From Chitinophaga deserti (GTDB lineage: Bacteria > Bacteroidota > Bacteroidia > Chitinophagales > Chitinophagaceae), in assembly GCF_003149455.1 (NCBI RefSeq), contig NZ_QFFK01000002.1, positions 372,001 to 436,000 on the forward strand: a stretch of 64,000 nt of DNA, written 5' to 3'. The notes under the pieces were generated by a model. That model worked only from the letters and a program-made list of their open reading frames with translations. It ran no database searches and had not been told where the DNA came from. Below, piece by piece: positions 51,922-60,261 of the stretch. Position numbers and translations under genes: made by a program. Within the stretch, counting starts at the first letter, position 1, and every line of letters starts with the position of its first letter.

Positions 51922-53112
51922 ATGCAATTCAACCGGATTTTACAAAAGATCATTCGCACAGGCGTGGGCAAAAGCCGCTACTGGATGGCCATTATCGGCC
52001 TCGGCGTTGCCATGCTGCTGATTCTTGTAGCCCTGCAGGTACATACCGATTTCAACGAGCTGCTGCATGGTACCCGCAACCAGAATGAAAGAGCAGATTA
52101 CCTCGTTGTCAACAAACTCATCACCAACGATATGATGGGTAAGCCGGAACTGACGGTTTTCACTGCCGAAGAGCAGAAAGACTTCGCAGCCCAGCCTTTT
52201 GTGGAAGCATTTGGCGCCATCACCGCTGCGCAGTTTAACGTTAAGCTCGAGGCCGACCAGCTGGGCTTTTCCACCCTGGCCTTCTTTGAATCCGTTCCCG
52301 ATACTTTCCTCGATGTGAAAACCGAAGAATGGAAATGGCAGGCCGGCCAGCAAATGCTGCCCATCATGGTGCCCCGCGATTTCGTGAATATGTTCAACTT
52401 CGGTTTTGCTTTGGGCAACGGTATTCCGCAGTTCTCCGAAAAAACCATCCAGAGCATGACGCCACAGGTAGTGATATCTCAGGGCATGCAACAGGGACAG
52501 TTTATCGGAAAGATCGCAGGTTTCTCTGACCGTATTTCTACCGTTCTGGTGCCGCAGTCTTTCATGGACTGGGCAAATAAGGCTTACGGAACGGGAGAAG
52601 TGAAGCTGCCCTCCCGTGTTGTAATCCGTGTGAAAGACCCCAGCAGCATTGAGCTGCGCGATTACCTGGAGAAGCATCATTATTCGACTGACAATGAAAA
52701 AACGAAATACAATAAGATCCGCGGCATTGTGCAAACGATCGTGAGCGTGGTAGGGTTTTTCGGACTCGTGCTGCTGATGTTTGCCCTGCTGGTTTTCAGC
52801 ATGTTCATACAGCTGGTGATCTCTTCATGCAAGAAAGAGATCAGGCTGCTGGTGACGCTGGGTACAGCACCACAAAGACTGCAGCGTTATTTACTGGGGC
52901 AACTGGTGCCCGTGTATTTCGTGACCGGGGTGATAGCCCTTGCCGTAGTAGCCGTTGCCCAATGGTGGGCCAGCGGTGTGCTGGAAAAGCACGGCATGTA
53001 TGTGGCGCCCTGGCCGGGTGTTATGACCATCGCAGCCACTGTGGGCATATTGCTGCTGGTATACATTGTGAACTGGAGAACAGTGCGGAAAGAGATCCGG
53101 GCACATACCTGA
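51922..53112 (+). CDS. FtsX-like ABC permease
   Basis: The 396-residue protein has an N-terminal membrane segment (about residues 18-36), a large extracytoplasmic domain (about 40-275) and three more helices at the C-terminus (about 275-305, 330-350, 365-385), the FtsX/LolC/MacB layout. It starts 1 nt after the ATPase stop, so both are made together. The periplasmic domain has no recognised motif beyond the MacB_PCD-like fold. It likely couples ATP hydrolysis in the cytosol to movement in the periplasm. Target unknown; no MacA-like or TolC gene is nearby. Confidence 0.88.
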   Translation: MQFNRILQKIIRTGVGKSRYWMAIIGLGVAMLLILVALQVHTDFNELLHGTRNQNERADYLVVNKLITNDMMGKPELTVFTAEEQKDFAAQPFVEAFGAITAAQFNVKLEADQLGFSTLAFFESVPDTFLDVKTEEWKWQAGQQMLPIMVPRDFVNMFNFGFALGNGIPQFSEKTIQSMTPQVVISQGMQQGQFIGKIAGFSDRISTVLVPQSFMDWANKAYGTGEVKLPSRVVIRVKDPSSIELRDYLEKHHYSTDNEKTKYNKIRGIVQTIVSVVGFFGLVLLMFALLVFSMFIQLVISSCKKEIRLLVTLGTAPQRLQRYLLGQLVPVYFVTGVIALAVVAVAQWWASGVLEKHGMYVAPWPGVMTIAATVGILLLVYIVNWRTVRKEIRAHT

Positions 53113-53121
53113 CCGTTATAT

Positions 53122-54753
53122 ATGAAATCAATCCTTACCCTCTTCCTCGCCCTTTCCTGCACAGGCTCAGTCCTCGCGCAGCGGACCATCCTGCATTGCG
53201 GCAGCCTCATCGACGGAGTGCTCGACAAGCCGCGCAAGAATATGTCCGTCATCATCTCGGGTAATAAAATAACAGCCATTGAATCCGGATATACTGCGCC
53301 CGCTGCCGGTGATAAAGTGGTGGACCTGAAGCAGCAAACCGTTATGCCCGGATGGATGGATATGCATGTGCATATTGAATCCGAAACCAGCAAAACGAAT
53401 TATGCCGACAGATTTGTTCGCAACCCGGCCGACCTTGCTTTCCTCAGCGTACGATATGCACATAAAACGCTCATGACGGGTTTCACTACCGTGCGCGACC
53501 TTGGCGGTACCGGTGTGAACATCGCTTTGCGGAATGCTATCGCCAAAGGACTCATCACAGGCCCCAGGATATTTACGGCAGGTAAATCCATTGCCACCAC
53601 AGGCGGACATGCCGACCCTACCAATGGCTACAGCAGAGAGCTGATGGGTGATCCCGGGCCGGAAGCCGGTGTAGCTAACGGGCCGGATGAATGCCGGAAA
53701 GCCGTACGGCAGGCATATAAATTCGGATCAGACCTTATTAAGATCACGGCCACCGGAGGAGTGCTCAGCGTAGCGAAAGACGGCAGCAGTCCCCAGTTTA
53801 CTGAAGAAGAACTGGCTGCCATCATCAGCACAGCCAAAGACTATAATATGAAAGTGGCTGCACACGCTCATGGTACCGAAGGCATCAAGCGGGCCATCCG
53901 TGCAGGAGTTAATAGTATAGAACATGGAACACTGATGGATGACGAAGCCATGAGCCTCGCCATCAGGCATGGTACCTGGTATGTGCCTACTATTACGGCG
54001 GGCCGTTCCGTTGCTGATTCCGCAAAGATTCCGGGGTATTACCCTGATGTCGTTAAGCCTAAGGCAGAAGCCATTGGCCCCCAGATTCAGAAAACCTTTG
54101 CCAAAGCCTGGAAGAAAGGTGTGAAGATTGCCTTCGGGACCGATGCCGGGGTATACCAGCACGGCCTTAACTGGCTGGAGTTTGTATATATGACTGAGGC
54201 TGGCATGCCGGCAATGGACGTCATTAAATCTGCCACCATTAAAGCTGCTGAGCTATTGGGCGAAGAGGCCCGGCTTGGAAGCGTGGAAGTGGGGAAACTG
54301 GCAGACTTCACCGCAGTAGACGGCGACCCTCTGAAAGATATTCAGGCCATGGGACGGGTGAGCTTTGTTATGAAAGACGGCTTGATTTTTAAGCAGGGAA
54401 CCACTAACTTGTCTGCCCTAAATCAATCGGCCATGTCTACACAAAAATTCGTGCACGTTGTAAATTTCTATCTCAAGCCCGGTCTGAGCGCAGCGGAAAT
54501 TAAGAAATTTGAAGAAGGCGTGAGCACGCTTGAGAAGATCGAGACGCTGACAGTATTCAACGTTGGTAAGCCTGCGGGAACAGACCGTCCGGTTATCGAC
54601 AGAAGCTACAGCTATTGCCTGCTCACCGTTTTTAATGACGAAGCGGGGCACGACATTTACCAGGAACATCCCGTGCATCTGGAGTTCATAAAGAACTGCA
54701 ATGAACTTTGGGAGAAAGTTGTGATATTCGACTCCGTAACTATTCCACAATAA
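53122..54753 (+). CDS. Exported amidohydrolase fused to a C-terminal Dabb domain
   Basis: The 543-residue protein has a signal peptide (MKSILTLFLALSCTGSVLA). The amidohydrolase part (about 20-430) shows the metal HxH in MDMHVHIESE, the K in IKITATGGVLS, His residues in AAHAHGTEGIKRA and SIEHGTLMD, and the Asp in AFGTDAGVY; it resembles imidazolonepropionase- or prolidase-like exported enzymes. From about residue 440 a second domain begins, TQKFVHVVNFYLKPGLSAAEIKKFE, and runs to YQEHPVHLEFIKNC, typical of a Dabb stress-response barrel. No linker frameshift is seen. The start lies 9 nt after the permease stop, so it may be cotranscribed. Substrate unknown. Confidence 0.85.
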   Translation: MKSILTLFLALSCTGSVLAQRTILHCGSLIDGVLDKPRKNMSVIISGNKITAIESGYTAPAAGDKVVDLKQQTVMPGWMDMHVHIESETSKTNYADRFVRNPADLAFLSVRYAHKTLMTGFTTVRDLGGTGVNIALRNAIAKGLITGPRIFTAGKSIATTGGHADPTNGYSRELMGDPGPEAGVANGPDECRKAVRQAYKFGSDLIKITATGGVLSVAKDGSSPQFTEEELAAIISTAKDYNMKVAAHAHGTEGIKRAIRAGVNSIEHGTLMDDEAMSLAIRHGTWYVPTITAGRSVADSAKIPGYYPDVVKPKAEAIGPQIQKTFAKAWKKGVKIAFGTDAGVYQHGLNWLEFVYMTEAGMPAMDVIKSATIKAAELLGEEARLGSVEVGKLADFTAVDGDPLKDIQAMGRVSFVMKDGLIFKQGTTNLSALNQSAMSTQKFVHVVNFYLKPGLSAAEIKKFEEGVSTLEKIETLTVFNVGKPAGTDRPVIDRSYSYCLLTVFNDEAGHDIYQEHPVHLEFIKNCNELWEKVVIFDSVTIPQ

Positions 54754-54762
54754 CCCTACGCG

Positions 54763-54790
54763 AAAGGGGGCCTTTATGGCTCCCTTTTTT
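54763..54790 (+). terminator. Terminator after amidohydrolase-Dabb gene
   Basis: An AAAGGG...CCC-type stem with an inner GCC/GGC stem is followed by six T residues (54785-54790). It overlaps the last bases of the convergent membrane gene. Confidence 0.75.
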
Positions 54791-55430
54791 ATTCTGCTTT
54801 CAACGTCTGAAAGTCCGGCTCATCGTAGTCTACCAGGCTTGGGTGTGGCAGCACAAATGTTTCTTTAGCCCTTACGGAACGGTTTACGTACCGGATTATT
54901 AACCCTGTTATCAGCAGATTTATAAGTAATGAAGAGTATTCCACACTTACCAGAACGGCCAATTTCTCCGGTGCGTTCCAGCTTCTGAACACCATAATCA
55001 CAGTATAAGCAATGCAACTGATGATGGAGTAATAAGTTAAAACCCTGGGGAAAATATCCCGGCGTTTAAATAACAAATACAAAGAAAGAAGGGCACCGCA
55101 GAATGTGAAAACCACGAGTAGTGCGTAGCTTATTTCAAGCGACAGGGAAAGGTAATACCCTTTCGGTGCAAATCTAATGGGAACGAATAGCCAGAAATCG
55201 TTCTTCCAGATTTGCAATGCAAACAACTCAAAAAAGTAAGCTAAGACGGCGAATATTTCCAATATGGCAATTACAATGAGCCAGCCGCCAATACGCAATG
55301 GGCGCGGTGTCGGATATACTACGGGAAGCGAGTGATTCACTATGCGCAAAGCACCAAGTCCGCATATGATAAACGCGGTGATTACCAGAAGAAACGAAAA
55401 AAGTAAGTCGAACTGAGGGATTAATTCCAT
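54789..55430 (-). CDS. DUF2569-like membrane protein
   Basis: The 213-residue protein has about five hydrophobic segments (about residues 8-28, 45-72, 92-125, 133-153, 165-185). The stretch PLRIGGWLIVIAILEIF recalls DUF2569 proteins (GGWLxxxxI). Function is unknown. The C-terminus is polar, acidic and ends outside the last helix. It lies 30 nt after the DUF2891 gene on the same strand and could share its transcript. Confidence 0.75.
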   Translation of the reverse strand: MELIPQFDLLFSFLLVITAFIICGLGALRIVNHSLPVVYPTPRPLRIGGWLIVIAILEIFAVLAYFFELFALQIWKNDFWLFVPIRFAPKGYYLSLSLEISYALLVVFTFCGALLSLYLLFKRRDIFPRVLTYYSIISCIAYTVIMVFRSWNAPEKLAVLVSVEYSSLLINLLITGLIIRYVNRSVRAKETFVLPHPSLVDYDEPDFQTLKAE

Positions 55431-55460
55431 GGGTATAGGTAGTTGTTTTTATCAGAAATC

Positions 55461-56549
55461 TTATTCCACAGTAAGGGCATAAACGGCAAACGTTGCCAGC
55501 CAATGCTCGCCGGCATAATCGCCGCTGGCCACATGCGGAAGGGCTGCGTGAAGGTGCTGTGAAGCCAGTTCCCGGATAGCGGGAGCATGATTGCCGGCAT
55601 GGCGGGCAATGCCGTAGAGGCACCAGGCACGGCTCAGATTGAGGCCGTCCAGATGTACAAGCTTGCCATCGGTACGGTCGTTAACAGTAGCGATGTGGAA
55701 CAGCGGCTCATTAGTAAAAAGGCCGGGAAGGAAGTTCTTCAGCCAGACTTTGTATTCCTGCTCAGGAAGGATTCGCCACATGAGATCAGCTTCCTCCAGG
55801 CAGGGTGAAAGGAAGTCGTACCCGCCGGGTTCCCAGCTGGCAGGGCAGTTACGGTCGTTCGCATAAAACCGCATGGCTGCAACCCGGATGGAGGACTGCA
55901 GGGCTGTATCTTTAGCCGTGGCTGCATAATCCCAGGCGAGGCGCAGGCCAAAAGCAAGATTCGTATGTTCCCCTACGCGGATGGGATAGGCGATCTTTTT
56001 AAGGAAATCGCGCCAGGACACACTGAAGTAGCGGGCCATAGGCGCAATATTGGCGGAAAGCTCCCGCGCAAAAGGATCGTTCCAGGTCAGCAGTTCGTTT
56101 TGCAGCTGCATCAGCCAGCTCCACCCGTAAATCCTTTCAAAGCCTTTGTTCTCTTTGTTGGAGAAGAGCTGGAGCTCTTTGCGGATGTTAGCGGCCGTGA
56201 GGTTCTGGGCAAGTTTTTCTTTTATCTGTGCGGCATTGGGCAGGCCGGGGTACATTTTCAACAGGCGAACGAGCATCCAGTGGCCATGAACGCTGCTATG
56301 CCAGTCGTAACATCCGTAAAACGCAGGGTGGTAGGAGATGGGTTTCTGAATGAGGTTCGAATCGGAGAATACGATACCGGTTTTGTAGGGGAACTCATGC
56401 TGCATACACTTCAGCGGTAACCCGGAAAGGTGAACCGCTCCGGCCTGTGTGAGGCGGAGGATGCCATTCTGTTCTTCGTAATATTTCGTTTGTGCGTTAG
56501 ATGTGGTAAAAGCCAGCAGGGCCGCAAGCAGGAAAGTAGCTCTCATCAT
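55461..56549 (-). CDS. Exported DUF2891 family protein
   Basis: The 362-residue protein has a signal peptide (MMRATFLLAALLAFTTSNA). The mature part matches DUF2891: FYGCYDWHSSVHGHWMLVRLLKMYP near the start, RIYGWSWLMQLQNELL in the middle, then GEHTNLAFGLRLAWDYA and EPGGYDFLSPCLEEADLM. The fold is a likely alpha-helical toroid, as in many glycan-processing proteins, with conserved His and Trp in HSSVHGHW. Function not established. Its ATG lies 3 nt after the stop of the flavoprotein gene, so both are cotranscribed. Confidence 0.87.
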   Translation of the reverse strand: MMRATFLLAALLAFTTSNAQTKYYEEQNGILRLTQAGAVHLSGLPLKCMQHEFPYKTGIVFSDSNLIQKPISYHPAFYGCYDWHSSVHGHWMLVRLLKMYPGLPNAAQIKEKLAQNLTAANIRKELQLFSNKENKGFERIYGWSWLMQLQNELLTWNDPFARELSANIAPMARYFSVSWRDFLKKIAYPIRVGEHTNLAFGLRLAWDYAATAKDTALQSSIRVAAMRFYANDRNCPASWEPGGYDFLSPCLEEADLMWRILPEQEYKVWLKNFLPGLFTNEPLFHIATVNDRTDGKLVHLDGLNLSRAWCLYGIARHAGNHAPAIRELASQHLHAALPHVASGDYAGEHWLATFAVYALTVE

Positions 56550-56552
56550 AGG

Positions 56553-57791
56553 TTACCGGTTCAATAACAGTTTGATGTAAAAAGATGGTTTGGTTAGTTT
56601 TTTACGGAGGTCTACTTCGTAGAACATGCTGGAGATAACATCGCGCAGTTGTTTGTTACGTGTACCGGCTTTCATAAGGAGATTGAAGAGCCGCGGGTAG
56701 CGTACCAGCTTCTGCAGTTTGGTACTCAGTCTTAGTTCGGCTCCCAGTACCCGCTGGATGTTACCATCGTAAGCGAGCATAGTTTCCGCGCTGAAGTCAT
56801 TGGATTGAAGGCATTGTGCAGCCTGTTTGGCGGCAATGCCTCCGCTGTAAATGGCATTACCGATACCTTCGCCGGTAAACGGATCGATGAGGAAGGCAGC
56901 ATCACCTACGAGCATCCACCGTTCGCCAGACAGCCGCCTTTTGCGGGAGCCGAGGGGCAGGCCGTAGCCTTCGATGGCACTAACGGGTTGGGCATTGCGA
57001 AATCTTTCCGCAAAAACCGGATCATTGGCGAGGGTTTCCAGCATAAGGGCTTTAAGATTCACCTTACGGCGGCGCACCGCGTCGGAAGGCATATCTATCC
57101 CTACATTGGCTTCTCCATTTGGAAGCGGGAAGATCCAGAGGTAACCGGGCAGCAGGTTTTTCAGGAAATGCAGTTCTATATAGCTGTGTGCATGGGTGCC
57201 GGTAACACCGGAGTAATAAGCGCGAACGCCGGCGGCGTAATGCTTCGGCTCCATTCGGATACCCGCCACGTCTTTGGTGAAAGCGGAGTGAGCGCCATTG
57301 GCCACGATGATGAGTTTAGCCTTAATGCGCAGGGTTCCCTTTGCATCGGATAGTTCATAACCATCGGGTGTGGGCGTATATTGGTCAATGGAAATCCCTT
57401 CTATCAGCTGCACATGCCGGCACTGTTTGAGTTCATCCACCAAAAAATTATCGAAATGAATGCGTTTGCAAACGAAGCCGATGGGGGCATCGGCAGCCGG
57501 GTTGTAATTGGGCTTGTAGGGCACATCCATGCCCGTACGTCCGGGAGCTACGAAGGTGACGCCCCAGCTGTTTTCCTTTTCAGTAAGTGCCTGCAGCCGT
57601 TTCCCGATGGCGGGATCGATGCGGTTGAGGCCGGCTATGACTTTTCCGCTCAACCCGTCGCCACACACTTTATCGCGGGGGAAAACGGCTTTATCTACCA
57701 CCACGCAGGAAATCCCGAGCCTGTCGAGCTGAAGGGCAGCGGCAGCGCCTCCGGGGCCTGCGCCAATTATGCAAACGTCCGTGATTGTCAT
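56553..57791 (-). CDS. Geranylgeranyl reductase-family FAD oxidoreductase
   Basis: From the ATG at 57791 (an upstream in-frame extension overlaps the divergent promoter) the 412-residue flavoprotein starts TDVCIIGAGPGGAAAALQLDRLG, an FAD-binding Rossmann motif. Other family features are DKVCGDGLSGK, the GYLWIFPLPNGEANVGIDMP segment, and the second FAD site ERWMLVGDAAFLIDPFTGEGIGNAIYSG. The group reduces isoprenoid double bonds or modifies polyprenyl and aromatic substrates. It could act on isoprenoids, but the terpene synthase is more than 50 kb away, so linkage is not shown. First gene of a likely three-gene unit with the DUF2891 and DUF2569-like genes. Confidence 0.88.
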   Translation of the reverse strand: MTITDVCIIGAGPGGAAAALQLDRLGISCVVVDKAVFPRDKVCGDGLSGKVIAGLNRIDPAIGKRLQALTEKENSWGVTFVAPGRTGMDVPYKPNYNPAADAPIGFVCKRIHFDNFLVDELKQCRHVQLIEGISIDQYTPTPDGYELSDAKGTLRIKAKLIIVANGAHSAFTKDVAGIRMEPKHYAAGVRAYYSGVTGTHAHSYIELHFLKNLLPGYLWIFPLPNGEANVGIDMPSDAVRRRKVNLKALMLETLANDPVFAERFRNAQPVSAIEGYGLPLGSRKRRLSGERWMLVGDAAFLIDPFTGEGIGNAIYSGGIAAKQAAQCLQSNDFSAETMLAYDGNIQRVLGAELRLSTKLQKLVRYPRLFNLLMKAGTRNKQLRDVISSMFYEVDLRKKLTKPSFYIKLLLNR

Positions 57792-57831
57792 AGCCGGCAA
57801 GATACATATTCTGGTGCCGCTGCGGAAAATA

Positions 57832-57839
57832 TATCTTTG
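57832..57839 (+). promoter_or_regulatory. -7 promoter element of the YbaB gene
   Basis: TATCTTTG matches TAnnTTTG exactly, 16 nt upstream of the ATG at 57856. It lies in the narrow divergent spacer with the flavoprotein gene. Confidence 0.6.
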
Positions 57840-57855
57840 CGGCAAATCAGATCTT

Positions 57856-58170
57856 ATGTTTGGAGACTTGTTTGGAAAGCTGCAGGAAGCGCAGCAAAAA
57901 ATGCAGGAAAGCAAGGAGCGCCTGCGTCATATTCTGGTGGATGCGGAAGCCGGCAACGGCGCCGTGAAAGTGGTGGTAACGGGTGGCCGCGAAGTGCGGA
58001 GTGTGGAAATAGACCCTTCGTTGCTGGTGGCAGACCGTAAGGAGGAGCTGGAGGATCTGCTGATCACAGCGCTGAACCGCGGGCTTAAGCAGGCAGAAGA
58101 AACCTGGGAAGCGGAAATGAAGGGCATGGCAGGCGGAATGCTTGGCGGTATGGGCCTTCCGGGGATGTAA
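57856..58170 (+). CDS. YbaB/EbfC family nucleoid-associated protein
   Basis: From the ATG at 57856 the protein has 104 residues, the usual YbaB length. It opens MFGDLFGKLQEAQQKMQESKERLRHI, then has GNGAVKVVVTGGREVRSVEIDPSLL and a C-terminal helix ending in a Gly/Met-rich tail (MAGGMLGGMGLPGM). YbaB proteins bind DNA as dimers and affect nucleoid structure. In many genomes the gene is next to dnaX or recR, but not here. It stands alone and ends before a terminator. Confidence 0.93.
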   Translation: MFGDLFGKLQEAQQKMQESKERLRHILVDAEAGNGAVKVVVTGGREVRSVEIDPSLLVADRKEELEDLLITALNRGLKQAEETWEAEMKGMAGGMLGGMGLPGM

Positions 58171-58174
58171 GGAT

Positions 58175-58207
58175 AAAAAAAAGAACCGGGCCATAAAGGT
58201 CCGGTTC
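58175..58207 (-). terminator. Terminator of typA
   Basis: A 7-bp stem (58183-58189 with 58201-58207) with three inner pairs is followed in the minus direction by eight T residues. An outer GGATAA/TTATCC pair may extend it. It also lies just past the YbaB stop. Confidence 0.92.
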
Positions 58208-58238
58208 CGTTATCCTTATTGCATAATTCTATAAGTCA

Positions 58239-60053
58239 TCAGTTAACCTCTTCAGCTTTCAGCATCTTCTGGAACTTCTTCCGCTCTTCTTCGTCAAGGA
58301 TGGTTTTACGCATACGGATGTGGTTCGGCGTAACCTCGATACACTCATCCTGCTGGATGTATTCCATACATTCTTCCAGCGTCATCAGGATTTTAGGAGC
58401 GATATTGGTGGCCGCGTCACTTCCGCTGGCGCGCATGTTGGTTAATTTCTTGCCTTCGTTAGGGTTTACCACGAGATCGCCGGGTTTGTTGGTTTCGCCG
58501 ATGATCATGCCACGGTATACTTCTTCACCTGCATCCACGAAGAAAGATCCGCGATCCTGCAGTTTGTCGAGAGAGTAACCGGTAGTGGTACCTGCTTCTT
58601 TTGCAACGAGAACACCATTGCTACGGCCGGGGATTGGGCCTTTCCAGGGTTTGTAATCGTTGAAGCGGTGAGCCATAACTGCTTCGCCGGCAGTACCGGT
58701 CAGCATTTGAGTACGGAGACCGATGAGGCCGCGGGAAGGAATTTCAAATTCCAGGTGCTGCATTTCACCTTTGGTTTCCATGATGAGCATTTCACCTTTG
58801 CGGCGGGTAACCAGGTCAATCACTTTAGAAGCGAATTCCTGGGGAACGTCTACCACGAGGGTTTCATAAGGCTCACATTTCTTACCGTCTACCTGCTTCA
58901 GGATAACCTGGGGCTGGCCTACGGTGAGTTCATAACCTTCGCGGCGCATGGTTTCTACCAGTACACCCAGGTGGAGGATACCACGACCGTAAACCAGGAA
59001 GGAGTCGGCAGAATCGGTATCAACTACGCGGAGAGCGAGGTTTTTCTCGGTTTCTTTCATGAGGCGGTCGCGCAGGTGACGGGAGGTCACGAACTTACCG
59101 TCTTTACCAAAGAAAGGCGAGTTGTTGATGCTGAACATCATGTTCATGGTAGGCTCGTCTACACTGATAACGGGCAGGGCTTCGGGAGCTTCGAAGTCAG
59201 CGATGGTGTCGCCGATACCGAAATCTTCCAGGCCTACCACAGCGCAGATATCGCCGGGGTATACTTCTGTAACACGTTTTTTGCCGAGAGCTTCAAAGAT
59301 GTACAGTTCACGAACACGGGATTTTTTGATAGATCCGTCTACCTGCACCAGTGAAATGGGCATGTTTTCGTAGATCTTACCACGGGTCACTTTACCTACG
59401 GCAATACGGCCGAGGAAGGTGCTATAATCGAGAGATGTAATCTGGAGTTGGAGGGATCCTTCGCCGATCTTAGGTTCCGGAACGTGTGTCAGGATACCAT
59501 CGAGCAGGGGAATGATGTCTTCGCGGGGAGCAATGGTATCGTTGAACCAGCCATTTTTACCGGAACCATAGTAGGTTGGGAAGTTCAGCTGTTCTTCGGT
59601 AGCGTCCAGGTTGAAGAAAAGTTCAAAAACGGCGTCATGCACTTCGTCGGGGCGGCAGTTGGGCTTATCTACCTTATTAATAACAACGATGGGCTTCAGG
59701 TTAAGCTGCAGCGCTTTCTGGAGTACGAAGCGGGTCTGCGGCATGGGGCCTTCGAAGGCATCCACCAGCAAAATCACACCGTCTGCCATTTTCAGTACAC
59801 GCTCTACCTCACCACCGAAGTCGGCGTGGCCCGGAGTGTCAATAACGTTGATTTTCACTCCTTTATATTCCACGGATACGTTCTTGGACAAGATAGTGAT
59901 ACCACGTTCCTTTTCAAGATCATTATTATCCATAATAAGTTCTCCGGTTTCCTGATTGGCCCGAAAAACGTTTGTAGAATGTAAGATCTTGTCTACCAGG
60001 GTCGTTTTGCCGTGGTCTACGTGCGCGATGATAGCGATGTTTCTGATTTGCAT
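58239..60053 (-). CDS. typA: Ribosome-associated translational GTPase TypA/BipA
   Basis: From the ATG at 60053 the 604-residue protein begins MQIRNIAIIAHVDHGKTTLVDKIL. The GTP motifs are complete: AHVDHGKTT (G1), ERGITI (G2), DTPGHADFGGEV (G3) and NKVDKPNCRPDE (G4). EF-G-like domains follow and the C-terminal TypA domain ends RMRKTILDEEERKKFQKML. It is a 50S-associated GTPase important at low temperature and under stress. A TACCTTTG -7 element lies 75 nt upstream, leaving an untranslated leader of about 70 nt. It ends at a strong terminator. Confidence 0.97.
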   Translation of the reverse strand: MQIRNIAIIAHVDHGKTTLVDKILHSTNVFRANQETGELIMDNNDLEKERGITILSKNVSVEYKGVKINVIDTPGHADFGGEVERVLKMADGVILLVDAFEGPMPQTRFVLQKALQLNLKPIVVINKVDKPNCRPDEVHDAVFELFFNLDATEEQLNFPTYYGSGKNGWFNDTIAPREDIIPLLDGILTHVPEPKIGEGSLQLQITSLDYSTFLGRIAVGKVTRGKIYENMPISLVQVDGSIKKSRVRELYIFEALGKKRVTEVYPGDICAVVGLEDFGIGDTIADFEAPEALPVISVDEPTMNMMFSINNSPFFGKDGKFVTSRHLRDRLMKETEKNLALRVVDTDSADSFLVYGRGILHLGVLVETMRREGYELTVGQPQVILKQVDGKKCEPYETLVVDVPQEFASKVIDLVTRRKGEMLIMETKGEMQHLEFEIPSRGLIGLRTQMLTGTAGEAVMAHRFNDYKPWKGPIPGRSNGVLVAKEAGTTTGYSLDKLQDRGSFFVDAGEEVYRGMIIGETNKPGDLVVNPNEGKKLTNMRASGSDAATNIAPKILMTLEECMEYIQQDECIEVTPNHIRMRKTILDEEERKKFQKMLKAEEVN

Positions 60054-60128
60054 GACAATGAGTAATTTAGCCGTTTCCGAACCCCATCCCGGCACCATTT
60101 TACACCGGAAGAAATCGAAAAGAAGGCG

Positions 60129-60136
60129 CAAAGGTA
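60129..60136 (-). promoter_or_regulatory. -7 promoter element of typA
   Basis: The minus strand reads TACCTTTG, an exact TAnnTTTG match, about 75 nt upstream of the typA ATG. Confidence 0.6.
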
Positions 60137-60261
60137 CGAATAAACATGCGAATTTGATGCCACCTCCGGATAAATAACCCGGAAATAACAGATTCCGGAC
60201 ATTTCATCCGGAAGCTAACAATGAACGACTTACGAATGTAGAACGGCTCTTATGTGTGAGG

